NCBI GenBank assembly: GCA_018714405.1
Contig: DVNM01000035.1
Coordinates: 1-55,158, forward strand
Origin: Scybalenecus merdavium
GTDB taxonomy: Bacteria > Bacillota > Clostridia > Oscillospirales > Acutalibacteraceae
Direction of reading: 5' to 3'
Length of the DNA stretch: 55,158 bases
Below, one piece after another: positions 42,025-50,041 of this stretch. The translations under genes were made by a program, and so were the position numbers. Under the pieces are notes generated by a model. That model made no database searches and had not been told where the DNA came from. It saw nothing but the letters and a program-made list of their open reading frames with translations. Within the stretch, counting starts at the first letter, position 1. Every line of letters starts with the position of its first letter.

Positions 42025-43050
42025 TTACCACTTATTGTGCACCTTTTCGCAGAAGGCGTACATGTTTTCGATTTGCAATTTTTTACCGTCGTCCAGCACC
42101 ACTGTGCCGTTCCAAAGACCGTGCACCTGGTGCGTTTTCATGCCGGCAAGGCCAAGCGGCATCAAATCGGTCACATTGTCGTAAAACGGCGTCATGGTAA
42201 GATCCAGACGGCCGTTTTCCTCCCGAAAATGCCACGGCCGCATCCAGCCGTATTCCTGTGGGTCATGTTCCAGCGAAACGGCGCCCAGCTTATGGCAAAC
42301 GCCGCCGTAAAACAGCGCCGTTTCCGTAGCGGCCGATTCATCGCCAAAGCCCCAGGTCAGTTCAAACCCAAACGGCACGCCGTTCAAATATGTGCTGCCG
42401 TTGGCCCAGTACCACATGTTTTTGTGCGGCCAAATGCCGCGCCCCCAGTCCAGCACCGTGAATGTGTCGGATTTTGAAAACTTGTACGTTTTTTCACCGG
42501 CCGTCACCACACCCTCTGTTGCCAGGCAGTTGATTTTATTTGTATAAAAGAAACAGCCTTTTTCGGCAAACGGCGTGGCAATGGTGATGCTTTCATGCGG
42601 CTGCAGGCGCGCGCAGTGAAATGCGCACCGCAGCGGCTTGCCGCCGCAGACCGTGCTCAGCTGCAGGTCGTGCGCCGAATCGGTGGTGTTGAACAACAGG
42701 TGCGTTTTGCCCTGTGAAAACACCGTGCGGTTCGGAAAATCGCCGTTTGGGTTCAGGCGGTTTTTGTGCGGCGTGAGCGGCTGCAGACAAAGCGTATCGA
42801 GCTTTTCGCCGGTTTGCAGGTCGACCAGGCCAAAGGTGGCGCAGGTCGCAAGAGAAATATTGAAAAGATTGAGCTGCACCATAACGCGGCCGTTGCTGAT
42901 TTGGTAAAAATCCCACTCCTTCAGCCGCCAGATGCTGCGCGCACGCGCACCGATATTATAAGCATACAGATTCCGGCGGCACCAGCCGGGCTCGGCGAGC
43001 GAGCCGTTGCCGGCCAACAAAGGCTGTTTGGACTTGATTTCGTTTTGCAT
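42025..43050 (-). CDS. DUF2804 family protein
   Basis: 341 residues from the ATG at 43050 (GGAGGGG upstream); an earlier in-frame ATG at 43065 lies on top of that ribosome site. Family features: an N-terminal GWCRRNLYAYN, RLKEWDFYQI, a central DWGRGIWPHKNMWYWANG and FELTWGFGD. DUF2804 proteins are beta-rich and of unknown function, distantly like hydroxyneurosporene synthase/lipocalin-like folds. No signal peptide. It lies between flavodoxin and DUF3793 genes on the same strand. Confidence 0.82.
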   Translation of the reverse strand: MQNEIKSKQPLLAGNGSLAEPGWCRRNLYAYNIGARARSIWRLKEWDFYQISNGRVMVQLNLFNISLATCATFGLVDLQTGEKLDTLCLQPLTPHKNRLNPNGDFPNRTVFSQGKTHLLFNTTDSAHDLQLSTVCGGKPLRCAFHCARLQPHESITIATPFAEKGCFFYTNKINCLATEGVVTAGEKTYKFSKSDTFTVLDWGRGIWPHKNMWYWANGSTYLNGVPFGFELTWGFGDESAATETALFYGGVCHKLGAVSLEHDPQEYGWMRPWHFREENGRLDLTMTPFYDNVTDLMPLGLAGMKTHQVHGLWNGTVVLDDGKKLQIENMYAFCEKVHNKW

Positions 43051-43123
43051 ATATACCCCTCCCATTTCATTATACGAGACAAACGGGATAAAAGCAATGG
43101 GGAATCGCGGCCAACGCCGTGTT

Positions 43124-43675
43124 TCAGCAAGGCACCGTCATGCGCAAAACGCTGCGGCCCGAAGCCCAAAGGCGCTTGTAAACGGCTGTGCACTTTTTAT
43201 ACTTTTGAAACAGCCGCGCAGCCTCGTCGGCGTTGCCGTACACTTTCCAGCAGCCGGTGCACTTACTGTTTTGGCCGCAGTGGCCGATAAAACCCAGCAC
43301 ATCGCCGAGCGGATAGCCGAGAAAAATGCCGATCTCGTGCGGAAAACCGTCGCCCTTTGCCAACTTTTGACACAAGACATCCAGAGCCGTATCGACCGAA
43401 AGGTCGCCATAGCCGCACTCCATTAAAAAGGCAGCCACCTCCCTGTCGCACAGCACCTGTTTAAGCGCCGGAACACGGTACACATAGATCAGCGCCCGGC
43501 CGGCTGCGACATTCAACACGGCAAGCGCCAGCCCCTTGGTGTTGAGTGCAGCGCGCCAGAAAAGCACCTGCGCTTCAAAAGACGGCAAGTCTGAAAACGT
43601 GTATGAAAACAAGCTGCCCACTTTGAGCGATGCCAGCGTTGGCGCGCACTGTTCGACCAGGCACTTTTCCAGCAT
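43124..43675 (-). CDS. DUF3793 family protein under TetR-type operators
   Basis: 183 residues from the ATG at 43675 (GGGAGGA upstream). The diagnostic C-terminal block is HEIGIFLGYPLGDVLGFIGH, followed by CTGCWKVYGNADEAARLFQKYKKC. DUF3793 is common in Clostridia and often lies beside flavodoxin genes, as loosely here; its activity is unknown. Its promoter at 43791-43819 and leader carry two copies of the operator that also precedes the ABC exporter, so it is probably controlled by the TetR protein encoded at 47400. Confidence 0.82.
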   Translation of the reverse strand: MLEKCLVEQCAPTLASLKVGSLFSYTFSDLPSFEAQVLFWRAALNTKGLALAVLNVAAGRALIYVYRVPALKQVLCDREVAAFLMECGYGDLSVDTALDVLCQKLAKGDGFPHEIGIFLGYPLGDVLGFIGHCGQNSKCTGCWKVYGNADEAARLFQKYKKCTAVYKRLWASGRSVLRMTVPC

Positions 43676-43699
43676 GGATGTTCCTCCCAATGGCATTTA

Positions 43700-43715
43700 G
43701 TTAGCTTTAGCTAAC
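43700..43715. promoter_or_regulatory. TetR-type operator copy 1
   Basis: GTTAGCTTTAGCTAAC, a palindrome-like 16-mer in the DUF3793 leader. Confidence 0.7.
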
Positions 43716-43767
43716 TGTAGTCTTTAAATACAGACCGCCACAGACTGCTGCCGCAGCGGTCTCTGCA

Positions 43768-43783
43768 ATTAGTTTTAACTAAC
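43768..43783. promoter_or_regulatory. TetR-type operator copy 2
   Basis: ATTAGTTTTAACTAAC, just downstream of the DUF3793 -10 element, covering the predicted transcript start. Confidence 0.72.
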
Positions 43784-43790
43784 CAAAATC

Positions 43791-43819
43791 AATATACCAT
43801 ATTATGGAGCCGTTGTCAA
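43791..43819 (-). promoter_or_regulatory. Promoter of the DUF3793 gene
   Basis: Minus strand TTGACA (43814-43819), 17 bases, TATATT (43791-43796). Confidence 0.78.
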
Positions 43820-43834
43820 CATGTATTTTAAAAA

Positions 43835-45568
43835 TTACGATATGGTCCACTGCTGGCCGGCCGTCTGCAATTTGACCATGCGGCTAAAAACACCGTCGTT
43901 TTGCAAAAGAGCCTGCGGCGCGCCCTGTTCCGCCACCACGCCGTGATCAAGCACAACGATCTTGTCAGCGCCGGCAACGGTGCGCATGCGGTGCGCAATG
44001 ACCAGCACCGTTTTGTTTTGAATCAACCGCGACAGCGCCGTTTGGATCAGCGTTTCGTTCTCGACGTCAAGCGACGCAGTTGCCTCGTCCAGCAGAATGA
44101 CCGGCGCGTTTTTCAAAAAGGCGCGCGCGATCGAAATGCGCTGCCGTTCGCCGCCCGACAGGCTGCAGCCGTTTTCGCCGATCACCGTCTGCCAGCCCTG
44201 CGGCAGCTTTTCGGCAAATTCCGCACAGTTGGCCAGGCGTGCGGCGGCCAGCACCTCCTCATCTGTTGCATCCTTGCGGCCAATACGGATGTTTTCCAAA
44301 ACCGTATTGTTAAAAAGCGTTACATCCTGAAACACGATGGAGTAAAGCGACAAAAGCGTCTCCGGGTCCACGGTCGAAACATCCATGCCGCCGACCGTGA
44401 TTTTACCGCGGCTGGCATCCCAAAAACGTGCGGCCAGACGCGAGACCGTTGTTTTGCCGCCGCCGGACGGACCGACCAGCGCCGTTACCTCACCCTGGCG
44501 CGCCGTAAACGAAACGTCGCGCAAAACGGTTTCGCCGCCGCTATAGGAAAAGCCGACATGGTCAAACACAATATTGCAGCCGTTGTTGGTCAGGCGGCTT
44601 GTGCCGGTCTGCACCGGATGGTCAAGGATCTCGTTCATGCGCGCAATGTTGGTGCGCGTGCTGATAACGGCTGCCAGATTCTGCAGCGCCGACTGCAGCG
44701 GATCATAAAGCCGCGACACGACAAGCAGGTACATGAAAAACGTGAGCACATCCAGCTCGCCCTGCAGCAATAGCCATGAGCCGGCCAGTGCCACAGTCGC
44801 AATGCCGAGCTTCAAAATCAGCGTGGCCGAAACCACGAACACGGCCGTGCCCAGCTCCGAGAGGATGGCGCGCTTTTCCACAGCTTTGATTTTTTGGTTC
44901 AGCCCGTGCAGGTACTTCTTTTCAGCGTTATTGGCTTTCAGGTCGCGCAGCGTTTCGATACATTCCTGAATGCCGTCTGCGCAGGCCATTTTGGCCGCCA
45001 TCTGCCGGTCATTCAGCTTTTGCTGCACCTTGGCCGAAAGCCCCACGATCGCAAACGCGACCGGCAGCACCCAAAGCGCGGCCAGCGCCATGCGCCAGTC
45101 AAAAACGAACAGCCCGATGGCCACCAGCACGGTAGAGATCATGGAGCCGGCCAGTTCCGGAATAAAGTGCGAAAAACTCTGCTCTAAAAACGTACAGTCC
45201 GCCATGATTGTACTGGTCAGGTCTGCCAGATCCTTTTTGCCGAAAAACGACAGCGGGATCTTGCGCAGTTTTTCCGCCAGCGTGATGCGGCGCACGCCGC
45301 TTTCCTTGTACGTTGCAAAATAAGTGGCGTTGTACTGAAAATACGTTGTCAAAAAAAGCAGTACAATACAAACGGCGCAACCTACCGCATAAAACACCGT
45401 GCGCATGCCATGCACGCCGCCCGCCATCAGGTCGCGCACCAGATAGTACAGGATGCTGACCGGCAGCATCAGCGCCAGGTTTTGCAGTACACACGCCAGA
45501 CACCCTTTGACCAGATCCTTTGCGCCCTGCGCAGAAAGCGCATATTTTTTCTGCAGTTTTTGGATCAT
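43835..45568 (-). CDS. ABC exporter half-transporter B
   Basis: 577 residues from the ATG at 45568, which overlaps the upstream ABC stop (ATGA) and has AAAGGAGG 7 bases upstream. N-terminal six-helix membrane domain (about 20-315) and C-terminal ATPase: Walker A GPSGGGKTT, signature LSGGERQRIS, Walker B VILLDEATASLD, H-loop IAHRM. It pairs with the preceding half-transporter as a heterodimeric type IV exporter. Last gene of the tetR-ABC-ABC run. Confidence 0.9.
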   Translation of the reverse strand: MIQKLQKKYALSAQGAKDLVKGCLACVLQNLALMLPVSILYYLVRDLMAGGVHGMRTVFYAVGCAVCIVLLFLTTYFQYNATYFATYKESGVRRITLAEKLRKIPLSFFGKKDLADLTSTIMADCTFLEQSFSHFIPELAGSMISTVLVAIGLFVFDWRMALAALWVLPVAFAIVGLSAKVQQKLNDRQMAAKMACADGIQECIETLRDLKANNAEKKYLHGLNQKIKAVEKRAILSELGTAVFVVSATLILKLGIATVALAGSWLLLQGELDVLTFFMYLLVVSRLYDPLQSALQNLAAVISTRTNIARMNEILDHPVQTGTSRLTNNGCNIVFDHVGFSYSGGETVLRDVSFTARQGEVTALVGPSGGGKTTVSRLAARFWDASRGKITVGGMDVSTVDPETLLSLYSIVFQDVTLFNNTVLENIRIGRKDATDEEVLAAARLANCAEFAEKLPQGWQTVIGENGCSLSGGERQRISIARAFLKNAPVILLDEATASLDVENETLIQTALSRLIQNKTVLVIAHRMRTVAGADKIVVLDHGVVAEQGAPQALLQNDGVFSRMVKLQTAGQQWTIS

Positions 45569-47340
45569 GCTTTTGCCTCCTTTGCCACACGCCAGGCGAC
45601 CGAAGTCTGGTAGTCCTGCCACATCCGGCTGAACAGGCCGTTTTGTTTTAAAAGCGCATCATAGCTGCCGCTTTCGCAGACCCTGCCGTTTTGCAGCACA
45701 TAGATCGAATCGGCGCCGACGACCGTAGAAAGACGGTGTGCGATCATAATGACGGTTTTGTTTTTGGACAGCGCCGAAAATGCCTGCTGCACGCGGTACT
45801 CATTGTCCGGATCGGCAAATGCGCTGGCTTCGTCGAGGATCACGACCGGCGTATCCTTCAGCATGACGCGGGCGATCGCAATGCGCTGCTGTTCGCCGCC
45901 CGAAAGGTAAACGCCTTTCGTACCGATGACCGTGTCCATGCCCTGCGGCAGTTTTTCCAAAATGTCGCTGCACTGCGCGGCCTCCAGCGCACGCCGCACT
46001 TCCTCGCGCGTGGCGCCCGGCCGGCCAAGACGGACGTTTTCAAAAACAGAAGCCTTGATGAGCCGGCTGTTTTGGAACACAAACGAAACGGTGTTCATAA
46101 GCGTCTCTTTCTGCATAGCCTTCACATCCACACCGCCGATTTTCACACTGCCCTGCTGCGGGTCAAAAAAGCGGGCAACCAGACCGGCCAGCGTGCTTTT
46201 GCCGCCGCCGGACGGACCGACCAGCGCCACAGACGCACCGGATGGGATCGAAATGGAAACATCCTCCACCGCGTTTTTCTGCCCGTCGTAGCTGTAGGTG
46301 ACATGTGAAAGCTCGACCGAAGCGTCCGCCGCTTTTTGCGGCACATCCGTCTGCGCCAGCGGCTTCGCATCCATCACACTGTCAATGCGGCGCATGGCGT
46401 CGTCTACGATCATAGCGTCTTCGCTTTGGAACATGATGCGCGTCATCGTGACCGAAATGACCGGCGTAATAATAATGTAAAACAGCAGGTTCAGCAGAAA
46501 TTCCGGGGTAACACCGCTGCGCGTAAAAAGCAGTGCGCCGGCCGTTAGAAACACAAACACACCATTGACCGCCGCCGTGTAAAACAGCATCGGCGTGCGC
46601 AGTTCCTTGGTGTAGGCAACGACCCACTTTTCGTAGCGGTCGATCGAACCCTTAAAGCGTTTGAACGAAAACACCGTCTGCCCAAATGTTTTGACAACGG
46701 GAATGCCGCGCACATACTCGACCGCCTCGTTCGACATATCGTCGAGCGCATTTTGGTACTCTTCCATCTTCTTTTTCATGCGCGCACCGGTCATGAACAT
46801 CATAATGACAAAACCGAGCAGCACGGGGGCAAGGCTTAAAAGACCAAGCCGCCAGTCAAACGCAAACAGCAGCACCAAAAGCCCGATGGGCGTGGCGATG
46901 GCTGCCCAGCGGTCTGGCAGGCGGTGCGCCAAATACGTTTCCGTTGCAGCGCTCGACTCGTTGACGATTTTACGCAGACGGCCGCTGCCGAAGCTGTCGG
47001 TAAAGCCGAGCGGCAGCTCGGTGATATGGCGCATGGCCGCCATACGGATGTTTGCCGCCACGCGAAACGCCGCAATGTGCGAACACATCAGCGCACAGAT
47101 GTACAGCAAAATGGAGAGCACGGAAAACACCACCGCCATCCAGCCGTTGTGCGTCAGACCCTGCGCCTGCGAAAAATGGGGCGCGGCGGCCAGCACCTCA
47201 CGGATGATACGCCAGATGTAGTAAAACGGCACAAGCGCCAGCAGTGCACTGACGGATGACAGCACCCAGGAAGCATAGGTCAGGTACCGAAACGACCCGG
47301 CCCATTCCATCAGCCGTGACAAATTGGATTTTTTCTTCAA
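45565..47340 (-). CDS. ABC exporter half-transporter A
   Basis: 591 residues starting at TTG 47340, chosen because AGGAGG lies 7 bases upstream and no ATG is available. Membrane domain first (about 20-320), then ATPase with Walker A GPSGGGKST, signature LSGGEQQRIA, Walker B VVILDEASAFADPDNE and H-loop IAHRLS. The DEASAFADPDNE form of the D-loop is typical of the siderophore/drug-type heterodimeric exporters of Firmicutes. The operator GTTAGTTTTAACTAAC lies 23 bases upstream, between it and tetR, so the TetR protein likely represses it. Substrate is unknown; iron-siderophore or drug export are the usual options. Confidence 0.9.
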   Translation of the reverse strand: MKKKSNLSRLMEWAGSFRYLTYASWVLSSVSALLALVPFYYIWRIIREVLAAAPHFSQAQGLTHNGWMAVVFSVLSILLYICALMCSHIAAFRVAANIRMAAMRHITELPLGFTDSFGSGRLRKIVNESSAATETYLAHRLPDRWAAIATPIGLLVLLFAFDWRLGLLSLAPVLLGFVIMMFMTGARMKKKMEEYQNALDDMSNEAVEYVRGIPVVKTFGQTVFSFKRFKGSIDRYEKWVVAYTKELRTPMLFYTAAVNGVFVFLTAGALLFTRSGVTPEFLLNLLFYIIITPVISVTMTRIMFQSEDAMIVDDAMRRIDSVMDAKPLAQTDVPQKAADASVELSHVTYSYDGQKNAVEDVSISIPSGASVALVGPSGGGKSTLAGLVARFFDPQQGSVKIGGVDVKAMQKETLMNTVSFVFQNSRLIKASVFENVRLGRPGATREEVRRALEAAQCSDILEKLPQGMDTVIGTKGVYLSGGEQQRIAIARVMLKDTPVVILDEASAFADPDNEYRVQQAFSALSKNKTVIMIAHRLSTVVGADSIYVLQNGRVCESGSYDALLKQNGLFSRMWQDYQTSVAWRVAKEAKA

Positions 47341-47362
47341 ATGGATTCCTCCTTTTTGTGAA

Positions 47363-47378
47363 GTTAGTTTTAACTAAC
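47363..47378. promoter_or_regulatory. TetR-type operator copy 3
   Basis: GTTAGTTTTAACTAAC between tetR and the ABC exporter genes; matches copies 1 and 2 to the pattern RTTAGYTTTARCTAAC. Confidence 0.75.
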
Positions 47379-47399
47379 TAATAGTGAAAAAATATGGAG

Positions 47400-48017
47400 C
47401 TACAGCCCCATGATCTTCAGCCAGCCCGCCGTATAAAAGGCGCGCAGCTCACGGACATATTCCACCGCCTGCTCTTTGGGCATGTCGTGCTGCACCAGCT
47501 CAAAAAAGGCACTGAACATGCCGCTGACCAGAATGTGCTCCAGCTTCGGGTCAACGTTTGGCACGTCTTTGCCAAGCCCGCGCAGCACCTGCATGAAATC
47601 GTGGGTGCTTTGCACCTCGATTTCGACCATTTCGTGGATAAAACGGTCGTACTGCGTGCCCTGGGCACAGCAGATGATCAGTTTAAACGCCTCGGGGTGC
47701 GCATAAACATAATCGAGCATCCAGTCCATGCAGTCGCCGGAGATCTTGCCGAGGTTGTCAAACTGCTGCTCGGGCGGCAGAGCTGCAAACTGCGCCTGCG
47801 CCGCCTTAAACTGCGCCATGCAGGCTGCGGCGTGCTCGCCCACCAATGCGTCAAACAGCGCTGCCTTGCTGGCAAAGCAGCCATAAAACGCCCCGGTCGT
47901 CACACCGGCGTGCGCGGCGATGCGGCGCAGCGAAGCGCCGGAAAAACCGTTTTTCAAAAATTCCTCCTGCCCGGCGGCAAGAATGGCCGCGCGTGTGGCA
48001 GAACCGTTCGTACCCAA
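47400..48017 (-). CDS. TetR/AcrR family transcriptional regulator
   Basis: 205 residues from a TTG start at 48017, with GGAGGG 6 bases upstream. The N-terminal helix-turn-helix is plain: RAAILAAGQEEFLKNGFSGASLRRIAAHAGVTTGAFYGCFASKAALF. The C-terminal helical part is the ligand-binding/dimer domain with no recognisable ligand. It lies upstream of the ABC exporter pair on the same strand, and the three operator copies in the window suggest it governs the exporter and DUF3793. A small palindrome TAACA-G-TGTTA upstream of its own start may be part of another control site. Confidence 0.88.
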   Translation of the reverse strand: MGTNGSATRAAILAAGQEEFLKNGFSGASLRRIAAHAGVTTGAFYGCFASKAALFDALVGEHAAACMAQFKAAQAQFAALPPEQQFDNLGKISGDCMDWMLDYVYAHPEAFKLIICCAQGTQYDRFIHEMVEIEVQSTHDFMQVLRGLGKDVPNVDPKLEHILVSGMFSAFFELVQHDMPKEQAVEYVRELRAFYTAGWLKIMGL

Positions 48018-48134
48018 AGCAAGCCCTCCGATATAACAGTGTTACACGTCACATTTTCATCATAGCGCGCCGCAGGCCGTTTGTCAAGAAAAGGCTGCCC
48101 GAAGAACGGACGGCCAAACAAACGTGCAAATCTG

Positions 48135-49250
48135 CCGCGCGGCACTGCGGTCTGCTTTTACCGCCTGACCGAAAGCGCAAAATATTTAAACAGCGCAAAC
48201 ACTCTGGCCGAGCAGCTGATGGAGATGCAGGGCGCAGACAGCGCCTTTTATTCACACAAGACACACTACACCTGCGTGATCTACCCTGCAAAATCCATGC
48301 TGGAACTTGCGCTGGCGGAGAAAGAGGCCGGATACGAAAAACGATTTGCCCGCCATTACCGCAGCACCCAGCGCGCTGTAGAAGACCTGGCCAAAAGGCT
48401 CGACAATATTGAGACAGAAGGGCAAATGACGTTTGAAGACGGCATGATCTCCTGTGAAGCGCTTCAGATCGCTTTCTTTGCGCTGCACGCCGATGACGAA
48501 GAAGCAAGAGCATTTCTGACCGAAAAAGCCGAATACATTATGCGCAAACACCGCTGCCTTGTGCAGACCTTTGCGCCCGATGCACGCATCCGCGGATGCA
48601 CCCTGCGGTTTTGGGAAGCGCGGTACGACATCAATTTTAACGCCAATATGCTCAATTCCCCGCACGGATGGACCTCGTGGAAAAACTACGCCTCCTACTA
48701 TTTATACCTTTTGACCGGAAAGTACGCATATTTACAAGAGCTTATGGATACCATGGGCGCATGCGTACAGTGCATTGACGACGACGGCACACTGCGCTGG
48801 GCTTTTGTGCCCGACCCCTGCATTGTTGGAAAACAAATGGTAAAGGCAAACAACCGGCGCGGTTATGCCTTTGAAGATACGGTGGTCGGAGAACAGTACA
48901 TGCCAATGATCTCCAACTGGTACCGCACCAATCCGAAAAGATTCATACATCAGTATGTGATCAATTTCAGCTTACCGCCAAACCGCCTGTCACCGGATTA
49001 CGGCGGATCGTGCGACAACGACGTGCACGAACATTTCAAATGCCTTGCCGAAACGCTTCTGGCAAAAGCATTTATCCATTTTGAAGAGCAGCAGGTCTTT
49101 TTGTACGGCTGTATACAAGAAAAAGAGGGTTTTGTTTCCCGCGGCGATAAAGTGCGCACGCTTATCGTGCGTGCGCTGCACCCCGGGACGATCCTTTTTG
49201 ACGGCGTACCATACCCTGTAAAACACGGGATCAATTTGCTGAATATATAG
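48135..49250 (+). pseudogene. 5'-truncated six-hairpin (alpha/alpha toroid)-like enzyme gene
   Basis: The frame is open from 48081 but no start has a ribosome site, and protein-like sequence begins abruptly at about 48150 (RLTESAKYLN). What remains is about 365 residues with the repeated helical pattern and aromatic motifs of six-hairpin glycosidase-like proteins (SPHGWTSWKNYASYYLYLLTG, GTLRWAFVPDP), and a short beta C-terminus (TILFDGVPYPV). The N-terminal part is missing, with the divergent tetR gene only 60-130 bases away, so a deletion probably fused the two. Hydrolase class cannot be named. A terminator follows at 49266. It could still be translated from an internal ATG at 48219, but that is not supported. 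Confidence 0.6.
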
Positions 49251-49265
49251 AAAATGTCTTAAAAA

Positions 49266-49305
49266 TATGCCGCCGCGCAAAGCAAATGCTTTGCGCGGCG
49301 GCATA
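49266..49305. terminator. Strong bidirectional hairpin
   Basis: 19-bp perfect stem (49266-49284 / 49287-49305), between the convergent truncated gene and the GNAT gene. Confidence 0.75.
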
Positions 49306-49324
49306 CTGCATACCAAAAGCCGTT

Positions 49325-49876
49325 TTAATGCACCCGGTCACGCATGTCTTGCCACTGCGCACGGGTCATGCGGGTAAAATGCTCCACGCGCACGTCGCCA
49401 AGCGGCGAAGGCGCAGGTGCACCGGTGTGGTGGTAAACAAAGCCGCACTTTTCCTGCACGCGCTTGGACTGCTCGTTGCCGTCATAATACCCGCACCAGA
49501 CGGCACGCAGCCCCAAATCGGCAAAGCAGCGACGCAGCAGGCAGCGCACTGCCTCCGGGATCAGGCCCTGCCCCCAATAGGGCACACCGATCCAGTAGCC
49601 GATCTCGGCCTCATGCTCTGCCAGCGGCGCGCTGGCGTTGTCTTTAAACATGATGCCGGCGCTGCCGACGGGTTTGCCCGTGCTTTTCAGCACAACGGCA
49701 TACGTCTCCGGTGCGGCGAAGACCGTGCGGATGATCTCCAAACTGTTTTCCACACTGGTGTGCGGCGGCCAGCCGGCGATCGGGCCGATACGTTCGTCTT
49801 TTGCGTATTTGTAAAGTTCCGGCGCGTCCGCTTCAGTCCACGGGCGCAGGATCAACCGTTTTGTATCCAGCTGCAT
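49325..49876 (-). CDS. GNAT family N-acetyltransferase (RimJ/RimL type)
   Basis: 183 residues, ATG at 49876 with AAGGGGA upstream. Begins LDTKRLILRPWTEADA, the RimJ/RimL opening. The acetyl-CoA site is near EIGYWIGVPYWGQGLIPEAV (Q/R-x-x-G-x-G/A loop as YWGQGLI), then AVWCGYYDGNEQSKRVQEKCGF. It transfers acetyl groups to a protein N-terminus or small amine; the target is unknown. Monocistronic. Confidence 0.88.
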   Translation of the reverse strand: MQLDTKRLILRPWTEADAPELYKYAKDERIGPIAGWPPHTSVENSLEIIRTVFAAPETYAVVLKSTGKPVGSAGIMFKDNASAPLAEHEAEIGYWIGVPYWGQGLIPEAVRCLLRRCFADLGLRAVWCGYYDGNEQSKRVQEKCGFVYHHTGAPAPSPLGDVRVEHFTRMTRAQWQDMRDRVH

Positions 49877-49915
49877 AAAACAATCCCCTTAAAATTCGCA
49901 TTATAATAAAGCAAC

Positions 49916-49950
49916 GCCTCCTGCGGCAAATCCATTTTACCACAGGAGGC
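49916..49950 (-). terminator. Hairpin downstream of the secreted-protein gene
   Basis: GCCTCCTG (49916-49923) / CAGGAGGC (49943-49950), extended by CGG/CCA pairing; modest T content on the minus side. Confidence 0.5.
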
Positions 49951-50041
49951 CATTTTTTACCACTGCCTTTTACGAACCGTTCTGCTTAGCCGTGACAAAG
50001 GCGGATCTGAGCTTGTTTGTGTACAGTGCACGCCGGCGGAT

